Shown: piece after piece, positions 9,087-18,863 of the stretch
Layout of the letters: each line of letters begins with the position of its first letter
How positions within the stretch are numbered: position 1 is the first letter of the stretch
DNA from: Gammaproteobacteria bacterium
GTDB lineage: Bacteria > Pseudomonadota > Gammaproteobacteria > Pseudomonadales > Pseudohongiellaceae
DNA length: 53,261 nt
Direction of reading: 5' to 3'
Assembly (NCBI GenBank): GCA_002711845.1
Contig: PASF01000001.1
Coordinates: 426,275 to 479,535, forward strand
The notes under the pieces: generated by a model
Databases searched by the model: none
Told to the model about the DNA's origin: nothing
What the model saw: the letters and a program-made list of their open reading frames with translations, nothing else
Program-made: the position numbers and the translations under genes

Positions 9087-10086
9087 GTTGATCAGGCAGT
9101 ATTTTAATACCGCGTCGCTGACGTTCCCGCGACCAGGCATCGTGCTGGGTCCGGGCGATGATTGCGCCTTGCTGGCGGTGCCCGCTGGCAGCCATCTGGC
9201 GATGTCGATGGACACGCTGAACGAAGGTGTGCATTTTCCGGCTGGCGCGGATGCCGCTGACCTCGCCCAGCGTTGTCTGCGCGTTAATCTCAGCGACCTG
9301 GCTGCCATGGGGGCGGAACCTGTGGGGTTCACGCTGGCCCTGAGTTTGCCGAACGTCAGTGAAGACTGGCTGCAGGGTTTCAACCGGGGCCTGTCGCAAT
9401 GTGCAAGCCAGTACCAATGCAGCCTGCTGGGTGGCGATACGACCCGCGGACCACTGACCATCACCATTCAGGTCCATGGCCTGGTACCTGCAGGCCAGGC
9501 GCTGCGCCGCAACGGCGCGCGCGTGGGTGATGGCATCTATGTGACCGGTGTGCTGGGTGATGCGGCACTGGCGCTGCCGTATCTGACGCACCGGCCGGGC
9601 TTTGATCTGTCGGCCCTGAACCCGGCTGACCGTGAGACGCTGCAGGCTGCCTTCTATCGGCCGCCGGCACGGACCGCAGCGGGTGCGGCCTTGCGGGGCC
9701 TGGCGTCGGCGGCGATTGATGTGTCCGACGGAGTTGCCTCTGACCTGCTGCATATTCTGGATGCCAGTGCGAATGGCGATGCCATGCTGGGCGCAGTGCT
9801 GGATGGTGGAAATGTACCGGTTTCGCAGGCGTTTGCCCGACTGGTCGCCAGCCCTGACCGGCTCGCCATGGCGCTGGGCGGCGGCGATGACTATGAGCTG
9901 TGCGTGACGGTGCCGCCAGCGCGGGAGGCGCAGGCACGGGCAGCGCTGCAGGCCCTGGGACTGCAATTTACCCGTATTGGTGAGGTGGTGGCCGGTTCCG
10001 GTATCATGGTCAGGGACGGCAGTGGCGTCGTGCAGCCGCTGCGACTTAATGGGTATCGACATTTCGGGATGGATGACAATGAATAA
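9067..10086 (+). CDS. thiL: Thiamine-monophosphate kinase
   Basis: Phosphorylates thiamine monophosphate to the active cofactor TPP. 339 aa with the AIR synthase/PurM-like fold. Motifs: LGPGDDCALL, SMDTLNEGVHFP, LSDLAAMGAEP, LLGGDTTRGP and AIDVSDGVASDLLHI. The start is GTG 9067 (MALAEFELI), with GGAG four bases upstream. It overlaps the end of nusB by 20 nt, so the two are translationally coupled. Its product supplies the cofactor of Dxs, encoded at 12762. Confidence 0.96.
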   Translation: MALAEFELIRQYFNTASLTFPRPGIVLGPGDDCALLAVPAGSHLAMSMDTLNEGVHFPAGADAADLAQRCLRVNLSDLAAMGAEPVGFTLALSLPNVSEDWLQGFNRGLSQCASQYQCSLLGGDTTRGPLTITIQVHGLVPAGQALRRNGARVGDGIYVTGVLGDAALALPYLTHRPGFDLSALNPADRETLQAAFYRPPARTAAGAALRGLASAAIDVSDGVASDLLHILDASANGDAMLGAVLDGGNVPVSQAFARLVASPDRLAMALGGGDDYELCVTVPPAREAQARAALQALGLQFTRIGEVVAGSGIMVRDGSGVVQPLRLNGYRHFGMDDNE

Positions 10087-10555
10087 CACGCCAGCGTCCG
10101 TGTGGCGTAATCCGGTACATTTTCTGGCTTTTGGACTGGGCAGCGGAGCGGCCCCGAAAGCGCCGGGCACCTTCGGCACCGCCGCTGCTGTGCTGATCTA
10201 TCTGCTATTGCCGCCGATGTCTGCGGTGATTTATCTGCTGTTCCTGGCACTGACGTTCGTGGCAGGGGTGTGGCTGTGTGGCCGAACCGCGGCCGATATC
10301 GGGGTCCATGATCACGGTGGTATCGTCTGGGATGAGTTTGTCGGGCTGTGGCTGACAATGTTTCTGGCGCCGCCGGGTCTGCTGTGGCTGGTGCTGGGGT
10401 TCGTGCTGTTCCGGGTCTTTGACATTCTGAAACCCTGGCCAATCGCCTGGTGCGATAGACACGTCGAAGGTGGTCTGGGAATCATGATTGATGATGTACT
10501 TGCCGGGCTCATGGCCCTGGCCTGTTTGCAGTTGATTGCTGCGCTGATTTTGTGA
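10079..10555 (+). CDS. pgpA: Phosphatidylglycerophosphatase A
   Basis: Membrane phosphatase that dephosphorylates phosphatidylglycerol phosphate in phospholipid synthesis. Signatures: [33 protein letters not shown] and IMIDDVLAG, with about four hydrophobic segments. 158 aa from ATG 10079, with GGGATGG upstream; ATG 10073 (MTMNNT) is equally possible. It overlaps the thiL stop by 8 nt, the usual thiL-pgpA coupling. Confidence 0.95.
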   Translation: MNNTPASVWRNPVHFLAFGLGSGAAPKAPGTFGTAAAVLIYLLLPPMSAVIYLLFLALTFVAGVWLCGRTAADIGVHDHGGIVWDEFVGLWLTMFLAPPGLLWLVLGFVLFRVFDILKPWPIAWCDRHVEGGLGIMIDDVLAGLMALACLQLIAALIL

Positions 10556-10568
10556 GAGGTTGCATCAG

Positions 10569-11159
10569 GTGAGAGTCAAATTTGTTGCTCAGGCAACACT
10601 GCCCACGGCGTGGGGGAAATTTACCATCCATGGTTTTGAGGATGTGATTACCGGGAAAGAACATGTCGTACTGGCCATGGGCGACCCGGCGGCCGCCGGG
10701 TCGGTGCTGTGTCGGGTGCATTCCGAGTGTCTGACCGGGGATGCATTGTTCAGTCTGCGCTGTGACTGCGGACCCCAGCTGCAGTATGCCATGCAGAAAG
10801 TGGCTGAGGCAGGTTGTGGCCTGATTCTGTATCTGCGTCAGGAAGGCCGGGGCATCGGTTTGCTTAACAAGATCAAGGCCTATTCGCTGCAGGACCAAGG
10901 CGCGGATACCGTGGAAGCCAATGAGCAACTGGGTTTTGCCGCGGACGGCCGCGACTATGAGGTCTGCAAGCCGATGCTGGCGCATTTTGGCGTGAACGAT
11001 GTCCGTCTGCTAACCAATAACCCCGAGAAGGTCACGGCGCTGGAGTCGCTGGGTATCCGAGTGTCCGAGCGGGTGCCGATCGAGACGGGGCTCAATACCC
11101 ACAATGAAAGTTATCTGGCGGTCAAAGTCAGCAAGATGGGGCATCTGCTCAAAGGCTGA
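10569..11159 (+). CDS. ribA: GTP cyclohydrolase II
   Basis: Opens the imidazole ring of GTP, the first committed step of riboflavin synthesis. The zinc motif is complete: HSECLTGD followed by [10 protein letters not shown]. The catalytic segment is [16 protein letters not shown]. From GTG 10569 the length is 196 aa, the usual size. GAGAGG lies 9 nt upstream, and an in-frame TTG at 10560 sits too close to that site. It supplies the activity missing from the C-terminal half of the ribB product at 6906. It ends 3 nt before the convergent btuF gene. Confidence 0.97.
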   Translation: MRVKFVAQATLPTAWGKFTIHGFEDVITGKEHVVLAMGDPAAAGSVLCRVHSECLTGDALFSLRCDCGPQLQYAMQKVAEAGCGLILYLRQEGRGIGLLNKIKAYSLQDQGADTVEANEQLGFAADGRDYEVCKPMLAHFGVNDVRLLTNNPEKVTALESLGIRVSERVPIETGLNTHNESYLAVKVSKMGHLLKG

Positions 11160-11162
11160 CCG

Positions 11163-12062
11163 TCACCGACGAGCCCGGTCAATGTGCGCACACATTTGCC
11201 GGGCGCCCTGCAGGGCGCGCAGACTGTGGCGTTGCACCAGATCGGGCGGGATAACATACAGATGCTGTCCGGCCACGGCCTGAACCTGCGGCCAGCGCTG
11301 CCAGTCACCCAGCCAGGCAGGTGCGTCTGATGACGAACCGCTGGCGATGATGACCTGCGGATTGCGCGCCAGTACGTCCTCCAGATTGACCTTGGGCCCG
11401 ACCGGTAATTCGGCAAAAATGTTCTGGCCACCACACAGCTGTATCATGTCGTTGATCAGTTCATGTCCGCCGACACTGATCATGGGGCTGTGCCAGACCT
11501 GATAGAACACACTCACCGGCTGCCGGTTACCGAATTCCATTTGCAGTTGCTGTATCTGCTGACTGAACTGGCGTTTGAGTGCGCTGCCCCGGGATGGATG
11601 TCCGGTCAGTTGACCCAGGCGCTCCAGGTGTTCGCCGATACTGGACAGGGAATCGGGTTCGGCAACATAGACCGGAAACCCGAGTGACGCCAGGCGGTTC
11701 AGGGCGCCGCGCGGATTGCCGCTGCGCCAGGCCACGATCAGGTCAGGCTGCAGAGCCACGATGCGTTCCATGTCCAGCGCATCGTAACGGCCAACAACGG
11801 GCAGCGTCAGGGCCTCGGGCGGATAGTCGCTGTAGTCCATGACACCTACCAGCTGCTCACCCGCACCCAGACTGAACAGCAGCTCGGTCGTGGACGGGGC
11901 CAGACTGATAATGCGTTGCGCCGGCGCAGCCAGCGTGATGCGGGTGCCGTCATCATCGACGACGCTGACACCGGTGTCGGCCGCGTGCACCTGTGCCAGT
12001 GTCAGAACGGCCAGCAGGCTTGCCAGCAGTGCGCCGATAAGGTCTGCAGCACGGGCGGGCAT
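11163..12062 (-). CDS. btuF: Cobalamin-binding periplasmic protein, BtuF-like
   Basis: 299 aa with an N-terminal signal segment (residues about 8-27, cleavage after VHA). It is followed by a class III substrate-binding fold typical of BtuF/FhuD: RIISLAPSTTELLFSLGAG, VVGRYDALDMERIVALQPDLIVAW and a long central helix. BtuF delivers vitamin B12 to the BtuCD permease. No btuC, btuD or btuB lies nearby, but CobO is immediately upstream with one base between them, which favours cobalamin over heme or siderophore as ligand. Confidence 0.85.
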   Translation of the reverse strand: MPARAADLIGALLASLLAVLTLAQVHAADTGVSVVDDDGTRITLAAPAQRIISLAPSTTELLFSLGAGEQLVGVMDYSDYPPEALTLPVVGRYDALDMERIVALQPDLIVAWRSGNPRGALNRLASLGFPVYVAEPDSLSSIGEHLERLGQLTGHPSRGSALKRQFSQQIQQLQMEFGNRQPVSVFYQVWHSPMISVGGHELINDMIQLCGGQNIFAELPVGPKVNLEDVLARNPQVIIASGSSSDAPAWLGDWQRWPQVQAVAGQHLYVIPPDLVQRHSLRALQGARQMCAHIDRARR

Positions 12063-12063
12063 G

Positions 12064-12672
12064 CTAGTAGTCTATTCCCTTTTGCACACGCACACCGGCA
12101 TTAAAGGCGTGTTTGACATCGGTGACATCACTGACCGTGTCAGCAAGTCCGATCAGACGGTCATTGGCATTGCGACCGGTGATGATGACGTGCTGATCGG
12201 CGGGGCGCTCAGTCAATGCCTGCACGACCCTGTCGGCATCCAGGTAACCGTAGGTCAGCATGTAGGTCAGCTCGTCGAGCAACACCACCTTGATGTCCGG
12301 GTTCTTCAGCAACGCCTCGGCGTGCGCCCAGGTAGCCTGTGCGGCCTGGATGTCAGCTTCACGGTCCTGGGTTTCCCAGGTAAACCCGGTATTCATCACG
12401 TGAAATTCCACCAGCGGGTGCGCGCTGAACAGCAGGTGTTCACCACATTCCCATTGGCCCTTGATGAATTGCACGACACCGCAGCGCAGGCCGTGACCGA
12501 CGCTGCGTGCCAGCATGCCAAACGCCGAGGAGCTTTTGCCCTTGCCATTGCCGGTCAGCACCACGACCAGTCCTTTATCGACGGTGGCCGCTGCAATACG
12601 CTGATCTACATGTTCCTTTTTGCGTTGCATGGCCTTTTTGTGGCGGGCATTGCGTTCGCTGCTGGACTCCAT
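12064..12672 (-). CDS. cobO: Cob(I)alamin adenosyltransferase, CobO/BtuR type
   Basis: Transfers the adenosyl group of ATP to cob(I)alamin or corrinoid, making adenosylcobalamin. 202 aa. The P-loop is GNGKGKSSSAFG near residue 40; further motifs are QFIKGQWECGE and VVLLDELTYMLTYGYLD. The family is also named btuR or cobA. The next gene, 1 nt later, encodes the BtuF-like protein, so the pair is probably a scavenging unit. No cobalamin riboswitch is visible in the 89 nt before it. Confidence 0.95.
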   Translation of the reverse strand: MESSSERNARHKKAMQRKKEHVDQRIAAATVDKGLVVVLTGNGKGKSSSAFGMLARSVGHGLRCGVVQFIKGQWECGEHLLFSAHPLVEFHVMNTGFTWETQDREADIQAAQATWAHAEALLKNPDIKVVLLDELTYMLTYGYLDADRVVQALTERPADQHVIITGRNANDRLIGLADTVSDVTDVKHAFNAGVRVQKGIDY

Positions 12673-12761
12673 AGTGTTTCCTGTTGTGCTTCGGTGTTGC
12701 GTGAATTGACTTGCCCCGTGGTTTCTCGAAACCTGCTGCTTTGGCGCCCTGCTGCCTGGCG

Positions 12762-14678
12762 TTATTCGGCGCTGGCCTGTGGTGCGCGCGGCGGTATCTT
12801 GCAGCGCGCCAGTTTGTGTTCGATGGCGCTGACAATACCGTCGCGATCCAGACCAGCGGCGGCCAGCATGTCCGGCACATGACCGTGCTGCAGGAAGACA
12901 TCCGGCAGGCCAAGGTTGAGCACGGGCAACTGAAAGTCGCGCTGCAACAGCAGTTCATTAACAGCGGCACCGGCGCCCCCGGCAATGGCGTTCTCCTCGA
13001 CGGTTACAATCAGTGCGTGTTGTTGCGCCAGTTCGCCAACCAACGCTTCGTCCAGTGGTTTGACAAAGCGCATGTCCACAACCGTGGCATCCAGTTTTTC
13101 ACCCGCCGCCAGTGCTGGCTGCACCATGCTGCCGAAGGCCAGAATGGCAATGCGGTGGCCTTTGCGTTTAAGCAGCGCCTTGCCTATCGGTAACGCCTGC
13201 ATTTCCCGTTCTATGGTGACACCGGTCCCTTTGCCGCGCGGGTAACGCACCGCCACAGGCCCGGTGTGCTGAAAACCGGTGAACAGCATCTGCCGGCATT
13301 CGTTCTCGTCGCTGGGCGCCATGATCACCATATTTGGAATGCAGCGCATGAAACTCAGGTCGAAACTGCCGGCATGGGTCGGCCCGTCTTCGCCCACCAG
13401 GCCGGCGCGGTCAATGGCAAACAGGACATTGAGATTCTGCAGCGCAACATCATGAATGAACTGATCGTAAGCGCGCTGCAGAAACGTCGAGTAGATGGCG
13501 ACCACCGGCTTCAGGCCATCGCAGGCCATGCCGGCAGCAAACGTGACGGCATGTTGTTCGGCAATCGCTACATCGTAGAAGCGCTCCGGGTAACGTTCAG
13601 CGAAGCTGTCCATGCCCGAACCGCCGCTCATCGCCGGGGTGATGGCGACCAGTTTGTCGTCGTCGGCGGCCATGTCGATCAGCCAGTCGCCGAACACCCT
13701 GGAATAGGTCGGACCACTGGGCTTGGCCGCCTGTGGCCGCTTCGGCTTGGCCTCAATCTTGGTGAGTGCGTGCATGCCGAACGGATCGTTCTCCGAGGCT
13801 TCGTAACCTTTGCCTTTCTGAGTGACGATATGCAGCAGTTGCGGGCCACGCAGCTGCTTGATGTTGCGCAGCACTTCGATCAGGCGGTGGGTATCGTGAC
13901 CGTCCACCAGACCGATGTAGTTAAAACCGATCTCCTCAAACAAGGTGCCGGGTGACACCATGCCCTTCATGTATTCTTCAGCGCGGTGCGCTGCCTTGAG
14001 TGCCGGCGGAATATGCGAGAGCACTTTTTTGCTGCCGGCGCGAATGAAGTTGTAGGGTTTGCTGGCCCACATACGGGCAAAATAGCTGGACAGTCCGCCG
14101 ACATTCTTGGAGATGGACATGTTGTTGTCATTGAGAATGACCAGCACATTGTCGTCCAGCTCGCCGGCGTGATTGAGTGCTTCAAAGGCCATGCCTGCGG
14201 TCATTGCGCCGTCGCCGATGACGGCGATGACATGACGGTCCAGATCCTGTCGGCGGGAAGCCACCATCATGCCCAGCGCAGCACTGATAGACGTGCTTGA
14301 GTGGCCGACACCGAAACTGTCATATTCGCTTTCCGAGCGGCAGGGAAAGGCCGCCAGTCCGCCAGGCTGGCGCATGGTCAGCATTTGTTCGCGGCGACCG
14401 GTCAGAATCTTGTGCGGGTAAGTCTGATGTCCGACATCCCAGACCAGTTTGTCGTCGGGGGTCTCGAAGACGTAGTGCAGCGCGATGGTCAGCTCGACCA
14501 CGCCCAGGCCGGCACCAAAATGACCACCGGTCTGGCCCACTGAATAGAGCAGAAACTGGCGCAGTTCGCGCGCCAGATCAACAAACAGTTCCGGGTCCAT
14601 CTGTTTCAGCTCGGCCGGGGAATTGACCTGATCCAGCAAGGGCGTGTCTGGACGGCTGAGGGGGATTTCATTGAGCAT
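12762..14678 (-). CDS. dxs: 1-deoxy-D-xylulose-5-phosphate synthase
   Basis: TPP-dependent first enzyme of the MEP isoprenoid pathway (pyruvate + glyceraldehyde-3-phosphate). 638 aa, full length. Motifs: [18 protein letters not shown], the TPP-binding [18 protein letters not shown]...NDNNMSIS, and [18 protein letters not shown] in the pyrimidine domain, with a C-terminal transketolase domain. It lies in the order xseB-ispA-dxs, as in many gammaproteobacteria, with 76 nt between ispA and dxs. Confidence 0.98.
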   Translation of the reverse strand: MLNEIPLSRPDTPLLDQVNSPAELKQMDPELFVDLARELRQFLLYSVGQTGGHFGAGLGVVELTIALHYVFETPDDKLVWDVGHQTYPHKILTGRREQMLTMRQPGGLAAFPCRSESEYDSFGVGHSSTSISAALGMMVASRRQDLDRHVIAVIGDGAMTAGMAFEALNHAGELDDNVLVILNDNNMSISKNVGGLSSYFARMWASKPYNFIRAGSKKVLSHIPPALKAAHRAEEYMKGMVSPGTLFEEIGFNYIGLVDGHDTHRLIEVLRNIKQLRGPQLLHIVTQKGKGYEASENDPFGMHALTKIEAKPKRPQAAKPSGPTYSRVFGDWLIDMAADDDKLVAITPAMSGGSGMDSFAERYPERFYDVAIAEQHAVTFAAGMACDGLKPVVAIYSTFLQRAYDQFIHDVALQNLNVLFAIDRAGLVGEDGPTHAGSFDLSFMRCIPNMVIMAPSDENECRQMLFTGFQHTGPVAVRYPRGKGTGVTIEREMQALPIGKALLKRKGHRIAILAFGSMVQPALAAGEKLDATVVDMRFVKPLDEALVGELAQQHALIVTVEENAIAGGAGAAVNELLLQRDFQLPVLNLGLPDVFLQHGHVPDMLAAAGLDRDGIVSAIEHKLARCKIPPRAPQASAE

Positions 14679-14754
14679 GGGTGTTAAGCCTGTCTGTCAT
14701 CGTCAAACCTTGAATTGTGGGCGGCGGCCATGGTGTCCTGCAGTCCTGCCGCGC

Positions 14755-15666
14755 TCAGTGTTGCCGGGAGGTGATATACACCGCAATGGCTTCCAGCATG
14801 CCGGCCCGCTCACCCACACCGAGGCTCGATAGCGCTGCGATGGCATCGGCAACCAGGTCGTCGGCCTTGCTGCGTGCTCCGTCCAGGCCCAGCAGGCTGA
14901 CATAGGTGGGCTTGTTGCGGGCGTGGTCTGCCCCCTGGGTTTTGCCAAGTGTGGCGGTGTCGCCCACAACATCCAGTATATCGTCCTGAACCTGAAATGC
15001 GAGGCCGATGCAGCGCGCATAGTCACGCAGTGCGGTCAGGGTCTGCGGGTCCGTGCAGCCGGCGCTCAAGGCACCCATTTCCACACTGGCGCTGATCAGG
15101 GCACCGGTTTTCAGGCGATGCATGGTTTCCAGTTCAGTCACGCTCAGGGACTTGCCGACGGCCGCCAGGTCGATACCCTGGCCGGCGATCATGCCCTGGC
15201 AGCCGGCCGATTGCGCCAGCACGGTCAGCATGCGCAGACGCAGCTCGGGTGCCAGCTGCGGGGTTTCACCGAGTATCTGGAACGCCAGGCTCTGCAGCGC
15301 GTCACCGGCGAGAATCGCCGTCGCCTCGTCAAATGCCCGGTGCAGTGTCGGCTTGCCCCGGCGCAGGTCGTCATTGTCCATGGCGGGCAGGTCATCGTGT
15401 ACCAGAGAGTAACAATGCATGAATTCCACGGCACAGGCGGCCACGTCGCTGCCACCGGTCCGCGGGTCACCCAGCGCCCCGGCGCTGGCATAGACCAGTG
15501 CCGGCCGGATACGTTTACCGCCCAGCAGCGTGCTGTAACGCATGGCTTCGGTCAGGCGCAGGGGCATATGCGGTAACCGGTTAAGATGGGCGCCCATCTG
15601 TTCCGCACAGCGCTGCTGGCACGCCAGCAGAAAGGCGGGCAGGTCAGTCTGCGATACCAGGCTCAC
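14755..15666 (-). CDS. ispA: Farnesyl diphosphate synthase (polyprenyl synthetase)
   Basis: Builds geranyl and farnesyl diphosphate from IPP and DMAPP. 303 aa, with both aspartate-rich motifs: [16 protein letters not shown] near residue 88 and [10 protein letters not shown] near residue 225. KRIRPALVY is the N-terminal substrate site. The ATG overlaps the xseB stop by 4 nt (ATGA), giving translational coupling. The chain length is inferred from the family and context. Confidence 0.96.
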   Translation of the reverse strand: MSLVSQTDLPAFLLACQQRCAEQMGAHLNRLPHMPLRLTEAMRYSTLLGGKRIRPALVYASAGALGDPRTGGSDVAACAVEFMHCYSLVHDDLPAMDNDDLRRGKPTLHRAFDEATAILAGDALQSLAFQILGETPQLAPELRLRMLTVLAQSAGCQGMIAGQGIDLAAVGKSLSVTELETMHRLKTGALISASVEMGALSAGCTDPQTLTALRDYARCIGLAFQVQDDILDVVGDTATLGKTQGADHARNKPTYVSLLGLDGARSKADDLVADAIAALSSLGVGERAGMLEAIAVYITSRQH

Positions 15667-15941
15667 GCGCCGGCCTCGTCGCGGTCAGCTTCATCCAGCG
15701 GCATCGGAGACGGTTCGCCATCCGCACTGCTGAGTATCTGTACCTTGAGTTCCGCGGCCTGCAGTGCCTGCTGGCACTGTCGCGTGAGCTTGATACCGGT
15801 TTCAAAGGCGCTCAGGGCTTCCTCCAGACTCAGATTGCCATCCTCCATGTCGCTGACCAGCGTTTCCAGCTGTGCCAGTGAGTCTTCGAAGCCCGGCGTA
15901 ACCTGTTGTGCGTCGGTTTTCGCGGTTTTTCGGGTGGTCAT
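15663..15941 (-). CDS. xseB: Exodeoxyribonuclease VII small subunit
   Basis: 92 aa. The core [19 protein letters not shown] and [13 protein letters not shown]...L is the XseB helical hairpin that binds the large subunit XseA (not in this window). Exonuclease VII degrades single-stranded DNA from both ends. It is the first gene of the xseB-ispA-dxs run. The N- and C-terminal tails are rich in Ala, Asp and Glu and unconserved. Confidence 0.95.
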   Translation of the reverse strand: MTTRKTAKTDAQQVTPGFEDSLAQLETLVSDMEDGNLSLEEALSAFETGIKLTRQCQQALQAAELKVQILSSADGEPSPMPLDEADRDEAGA

Positions 15942-16101
15942 GACTGCATCCTTTGTTCGGGAGGTGAATTATCCGTGGTCTGCGCGCCGATGGCAATCAA
16001 TGTGCCGGAGTAAACGCCTGCGAGATAAGGGATTGTCACAATTCTTCCATAAACTTGCGGCGTGCCTGAGCAGACAACCAGCAAATGTGGAGGGGTGACT
16101 G

Positions 16102-17190
16102 ATGAGCCGAATATTGTATGGGGTATCGGGTGAAGGTTCCGGCCATTCCTCACGGGCCACGGAGATGACGCGGCATTTGCTGGCGCGCGGGCACGAGGTC
16201 AAGGTTGTCAGTTATGACCGTGGCTACCGCAACATGAGCGCAGAATTCGAGACCATTGAAATCGAAGGCCTGCATATTGTCTGTGACAATAACCGGGTCA
16301 GGCCACTGCGAACGCTGTGGCACAACCTGCGCCGTGGCGGCCGGGCGCTCCGGCGGCTGAAGGCGCTTCGGCAACAGGTTCGTGCGTTTCAGCCGGACTG
16401 CGTGATCACTGACTTCGAGCCCACCACGGCGTGGCTGGCGTGGTGGTGGCGAATTCCCCTGATCAGCCTGGATAACCAGCATCGCATGCGCTACATGAAA
16501 TTCCGCTCACCGGCGCGGTTAATGATGTCACGCTGGATTACCGTGCTGCTGATCCGTTTGATGGTGCCATCCCCCAATGTGGCGCTGGCGACGACCTATT
16601 ACTACGGCGAGCGCAAGAATGACCGCATATTTCTGTTCCCGCCGATCCTGCGGCGGGAGGTACTGGCCTGTCGTCCGAGTACCGGCACGCACCATCTGGT
16701 TTATGTCACCGGTCATTTTGAGCACCTGCTGGGTCTGCTCAAGGCCTTTCCCGAGCGACAGTTTGTGGTCTATGGCTGTCAACGCCAGGGGGTTGATGGC
16801 AACCTGAGCTTCCGGCCTTTCAGTACCGATGGTTTTTTGCGTGATCTGGAAAGTTGTCAATCCGTGCTGGCGACGGCCGGCTTCACGCTGATCAGCGAAG
16901 CCATTTATCTGGGGAAGCCCTATCTGGCCATGCCCATGGCCGGGCAGTTCGAGCAGCAGCTAAATGCGATCTGCCTGGAGGAGCTGGGTTTTGGTGTCAA
17001 CGCGCACAAGGCTGACCGTGCGGCGTTGAGTGACTTTTTTGAGCGTCTGCCGGCGCTGCAGACAAGCGTTGCGGTCTATGCTGCCGAACACCGTCAGCCC
17101 GGTCAGCGCGACGCCAATGTGGAAATAAAACGCAAACTCGACAAGCTGCTGACGGAAGAATTGCTGACCCAGCGCGCCCGGGCGTGTTGA
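16102..17190 (+). CDS. Glycosyltransferase, MJ1255/VC2487 family
   Basis: 362 aa with a GT-B (MurG/UDP-glycosyltransferase-like) layout. The N-terminus is RILYGVSGEGSGHSSRA, the glycine-rich acceptor-side loop of this family. The middle holds TDFEPTTAWLAWWWRIPLIS, and the C-terminal donor domain has TAGFTLISEAIYLGKPYLAMP and QFEQQLNA. The substrate is unknown. GGAGGGG is placed well before ATG 16102. No sugar-metabolism genes flank it. The last 30 residues are charged and probably disordered. Confidence 0.82.
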   Translation: MSRILYGVSGEGSGHSSRATEMTRHLLARGHEVKVVSYDRGYRNMSAEFETIEIEGLHIVCDNNRVRPLRTLWHNLRRGGRALRRLKALRQQVRAFQPDCVITDFEPTTAWLAWWWRIPLISLDNQHRMRYMKFRSPARLMMSRWITVLLIRLMVPSPNVALATTYYYGERKNDRIFLFPPILRREVLACRPSTGTHHLVYVTGHFEHLLGLLKAFPERQFVVYGCQRQGVDGNLSFRPFSTDGFLRDLESCQSVLATAGFTLISEAIYLGKPYLAMPMAGQFEQQLNAICLEELGFGVNAHKADRAALSDFFERLPALQTSVAVYAAEHRQPGQRDANVEIKRKLDKLLTEELLTQRARAC

Positions 17191-17238
17191 CCACAACCCG
17201 GGGGCGCAGTATTCTGCCGCCCTTACCGGGGTGGTTAC

Positions 17239-18093
17239 ATGTCGAATACAAGCGCACAGAATACAGAGCTCGCCGAGACGTCAGGCAAGGCCGTCGCTGA
17301 CGCGGCCAGTGACGCTGTGAACGGCACCGGCTTTGACCGGCGTGACTGGCGCATCATGTTTGGCCTGGTGGTGACGCTGACCTGGCTTCTGCTGGGGATG
17401 TTGTATATCTCTGTCAACGTGGGCTGGGGTAACTTTGCCCGGTTGCCGATTGATGAAATGGGCAATTTCCTGGAAGGTGCTTTTGCGCCGCTGGCGTTTT
17501 TGTGGCTGGTGATCGGCCTGTTTATCCAGCAGACCATCCTGGCGCAGAACAACCGCGAGCTGTATCACAGCAATGTCGTCTCAGCCCGCCAGGCTGAAGC
17601 ACTGGCGGCAAATGAGCGTAATGCCAGGCAGGAAACCTTCTTCAAGATCGCCGACAATACCCGGCGGCAGCTCGGTGGCATCAGCGGTCTGCTGCTGCAG
17701 TCCAGCAAGGGGCCGGCCGGCGATGCGACCATCAGTGATGCGCAGTTCATGGAAATGTGGCACCAGTTTGCCACCGGTGATTTCGAGATCTTCTCCCGCC
17801 GCTTCCTGATCCTGTCGGGCCGCAGTGAAAACATGCTGCCGCTGTTTTACGGTACGCAGATACGCACCACCCACACTGAAAATTTCATCGTTAACTTTGA
17901 CCGGTTGCTGAAGCTGGCGCGTGAATGTGACAACAATGGCATCATCACCGATGCGCAATTGCATTCCGCGCACGGTCTGCTCAGTTCGCGCATGCGCGAA
18001 CTGCACCCGCGTATCAAGTTCAGGCGTTATGAACTGACCCGAACCAGCACCTACCTGGATCAAATCATGAAAAGCAGCCAGGAAGACTTTTGA
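17239..18093 (+). CDS. Two-TM membrane protein of unknown function
   Basis: 284 aa. After a polar N-terminus, two hydrophobic helices (about residues 38-62 and 75-97) are followed by a coiled-coil-like helix (NRELYHSNVVSARQAEALAANERNARQ). A helical soluble domain of about 150 residues contains FEIFSRRFLILSGRSENMLP. The topology is probably N-in with the large C-terminal part in the cytoplasm. I do not recognise the family. The stop codon is immediately followed by the GTG of the 2OG-dioxygenase gene, so the two are co-translated. Confidence 0.8.
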   Translation: MSNTSAQNTELAETSGKAVADAASDAVNGTGFDRRDWRIMFGLVVTLTWLLLGMLYISVNVGWGNFARLPIDEMGNFLEGAFAPLAFLWLVIGLFIQQTILAQNNRELYHSNVVSARQAEALAANERNARQETFFKIADNTRRQLGGISGLLLQSSKGPAGDATISDAQFMEMWHQFATGDFEIFSRRFLILSGRSENMLPLFYGTQIRTTHTENFIVNFDRLLKLARECDNNGIITDAQLHSAHGLLSSRMRELHPRIKFRRYELTRTSTYLDQIMKSSQEDF

Positions 18094-18780
18094 GTGAGTG
18101 CCATCACTGCGTTGCCACCTGATGACGGGTCCGGGCACGAACAGTCCGTGTTTGAGCAGATCGCCGCCGGGCTGCGCATGCACAACTGGTGCGCGGTGGC
18201 GGATGCCCTGCCGCCGGCCCTGGCCGCCCGGCTGTTCGATCATGTGCGTTCGGTTGACAATAACCGTTTTGCCCCCGCCGGTATTGGGCGCAGCAATGAT
18301 CATGTACACAATCCCTTTGTCCGGCGTGACCGGATCCGCTGGATCGAAGGCGATGCAGAGGCTGAACAGCATTGGCTGCAGTGGTGCGCGCGGCTGCAGA
18401 GCTTTCTGAACCGGCAATTGTTTCTGGGTCTGTTTTCGTTTGAATCACATTTTGCCCATTACCAGCCCGGGGATTTCTATCGCAAGCATGTCGATGCGTT
18501 TCGTCCTGATGGCACAGAGCGCGGCGCGCGTCGGGTGCTGTCTCTGGTCACCTACCTCAATCCGGGCTGGCAGCTGGTCGATGGCGGTGAACTGGCCATC
18601 TACGATGACCAGGGCGTGCAGATCATTCACAAGGTCATGCCGGCCTATGGCACGGTGGTGGTGTTTCTGAGCACTGAAGTGCCGCATGAGGTATTGCCGG
18701 CCAATCGCGATCGCTACAGTATTGCCGGCTGGTTCCGCGTCAATGGTAATCACGCCGATCGCCCCGACCCTCCACGCTAA
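18094..18780 (+). CDS. 2-oxoglutarate/Fe(II)-dependent dioxygenase
   Basis: 228 aa with a prolyl-4-hydroxylase-like jelly-roll core. The iron ligands are visible as H132 and D134 in FYRKHVDAF and H198 in EVPHEVLPANRDRYSIAGWF. The Arg that binds 2-oxoglutarate is expected in that last segment. FAHYQPGDFYRKHVD and a C-terminal WF resemble the SM-20/PHD group. The substrate is unknown and could be a protein (hydroxylation of translation factors is known for relatives) or a small molecule. The GTG start abuts the stop of the two-TM protein gene. Confidence 0.85.
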   Translation: MSAITALPPDDGSGHEQSVFEQIAAGLRMHNWCAVADALPPALAARLFDHVRSVDNNRFAPAGIGRSNDHVHNPFVRRDRIRWIEGDAEAEQHWLQWCARLQSFLNRQLFLGLFSFESHFAHYQPGDFYRKHVDAFRPDGTERGARRVLSLVTYLNPGWQLVDGGELAIYDDQGVQIIHKVMPAYGTVVVFLSTEVPHEVLPANRDRYSIAGWFRVNGNHADRPDPPR

Positions 18781-18803
18781 ATGGGGCACTTGCCTTTTTG
18801 CGC

Positions 18804-18832
18804 TTGACAGCCAAAAACCTAAATGGTTATAT
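18804..18832 (+). promoter_or_regulatory. Strong sigma-70 promoter before the exported lipoprotein gene
   Basis: Consensus -35 TTGACA (18804-18809), exactly 17 nt, then -10 TTATAT (18827-18832). It stands 31 nt before the start of the 308-aa exported protein gene at 18864. AGGGGAGG at 18845-18852 serves as the ribosome site. Confidence 0.75.
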
Positions 18833-18863
18833 CGATCGATCACAAGGGGAGGTGTATAACAAT

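Noticed and set aside
9016-10179. 387-codon open frame antisense to thiL
   Set aside because: Its product is Arg/Gln/His-rich without domain features; thiL on the plus strand is certain.
12673-12761. Possible cobalamin riboswitch before cobO
   Set aside because: The interval is only 89 nt and lacks the B12-box core (GCCACTG-like) and paired elements.
17191-17238. GC-rich hairpin (GGGCG-CAG/CTG-CGCCC) after the glycosyltransferase gene
   Set aside because: The stem has a bulge and no T run; it may be chance in a GC-rich spacer.
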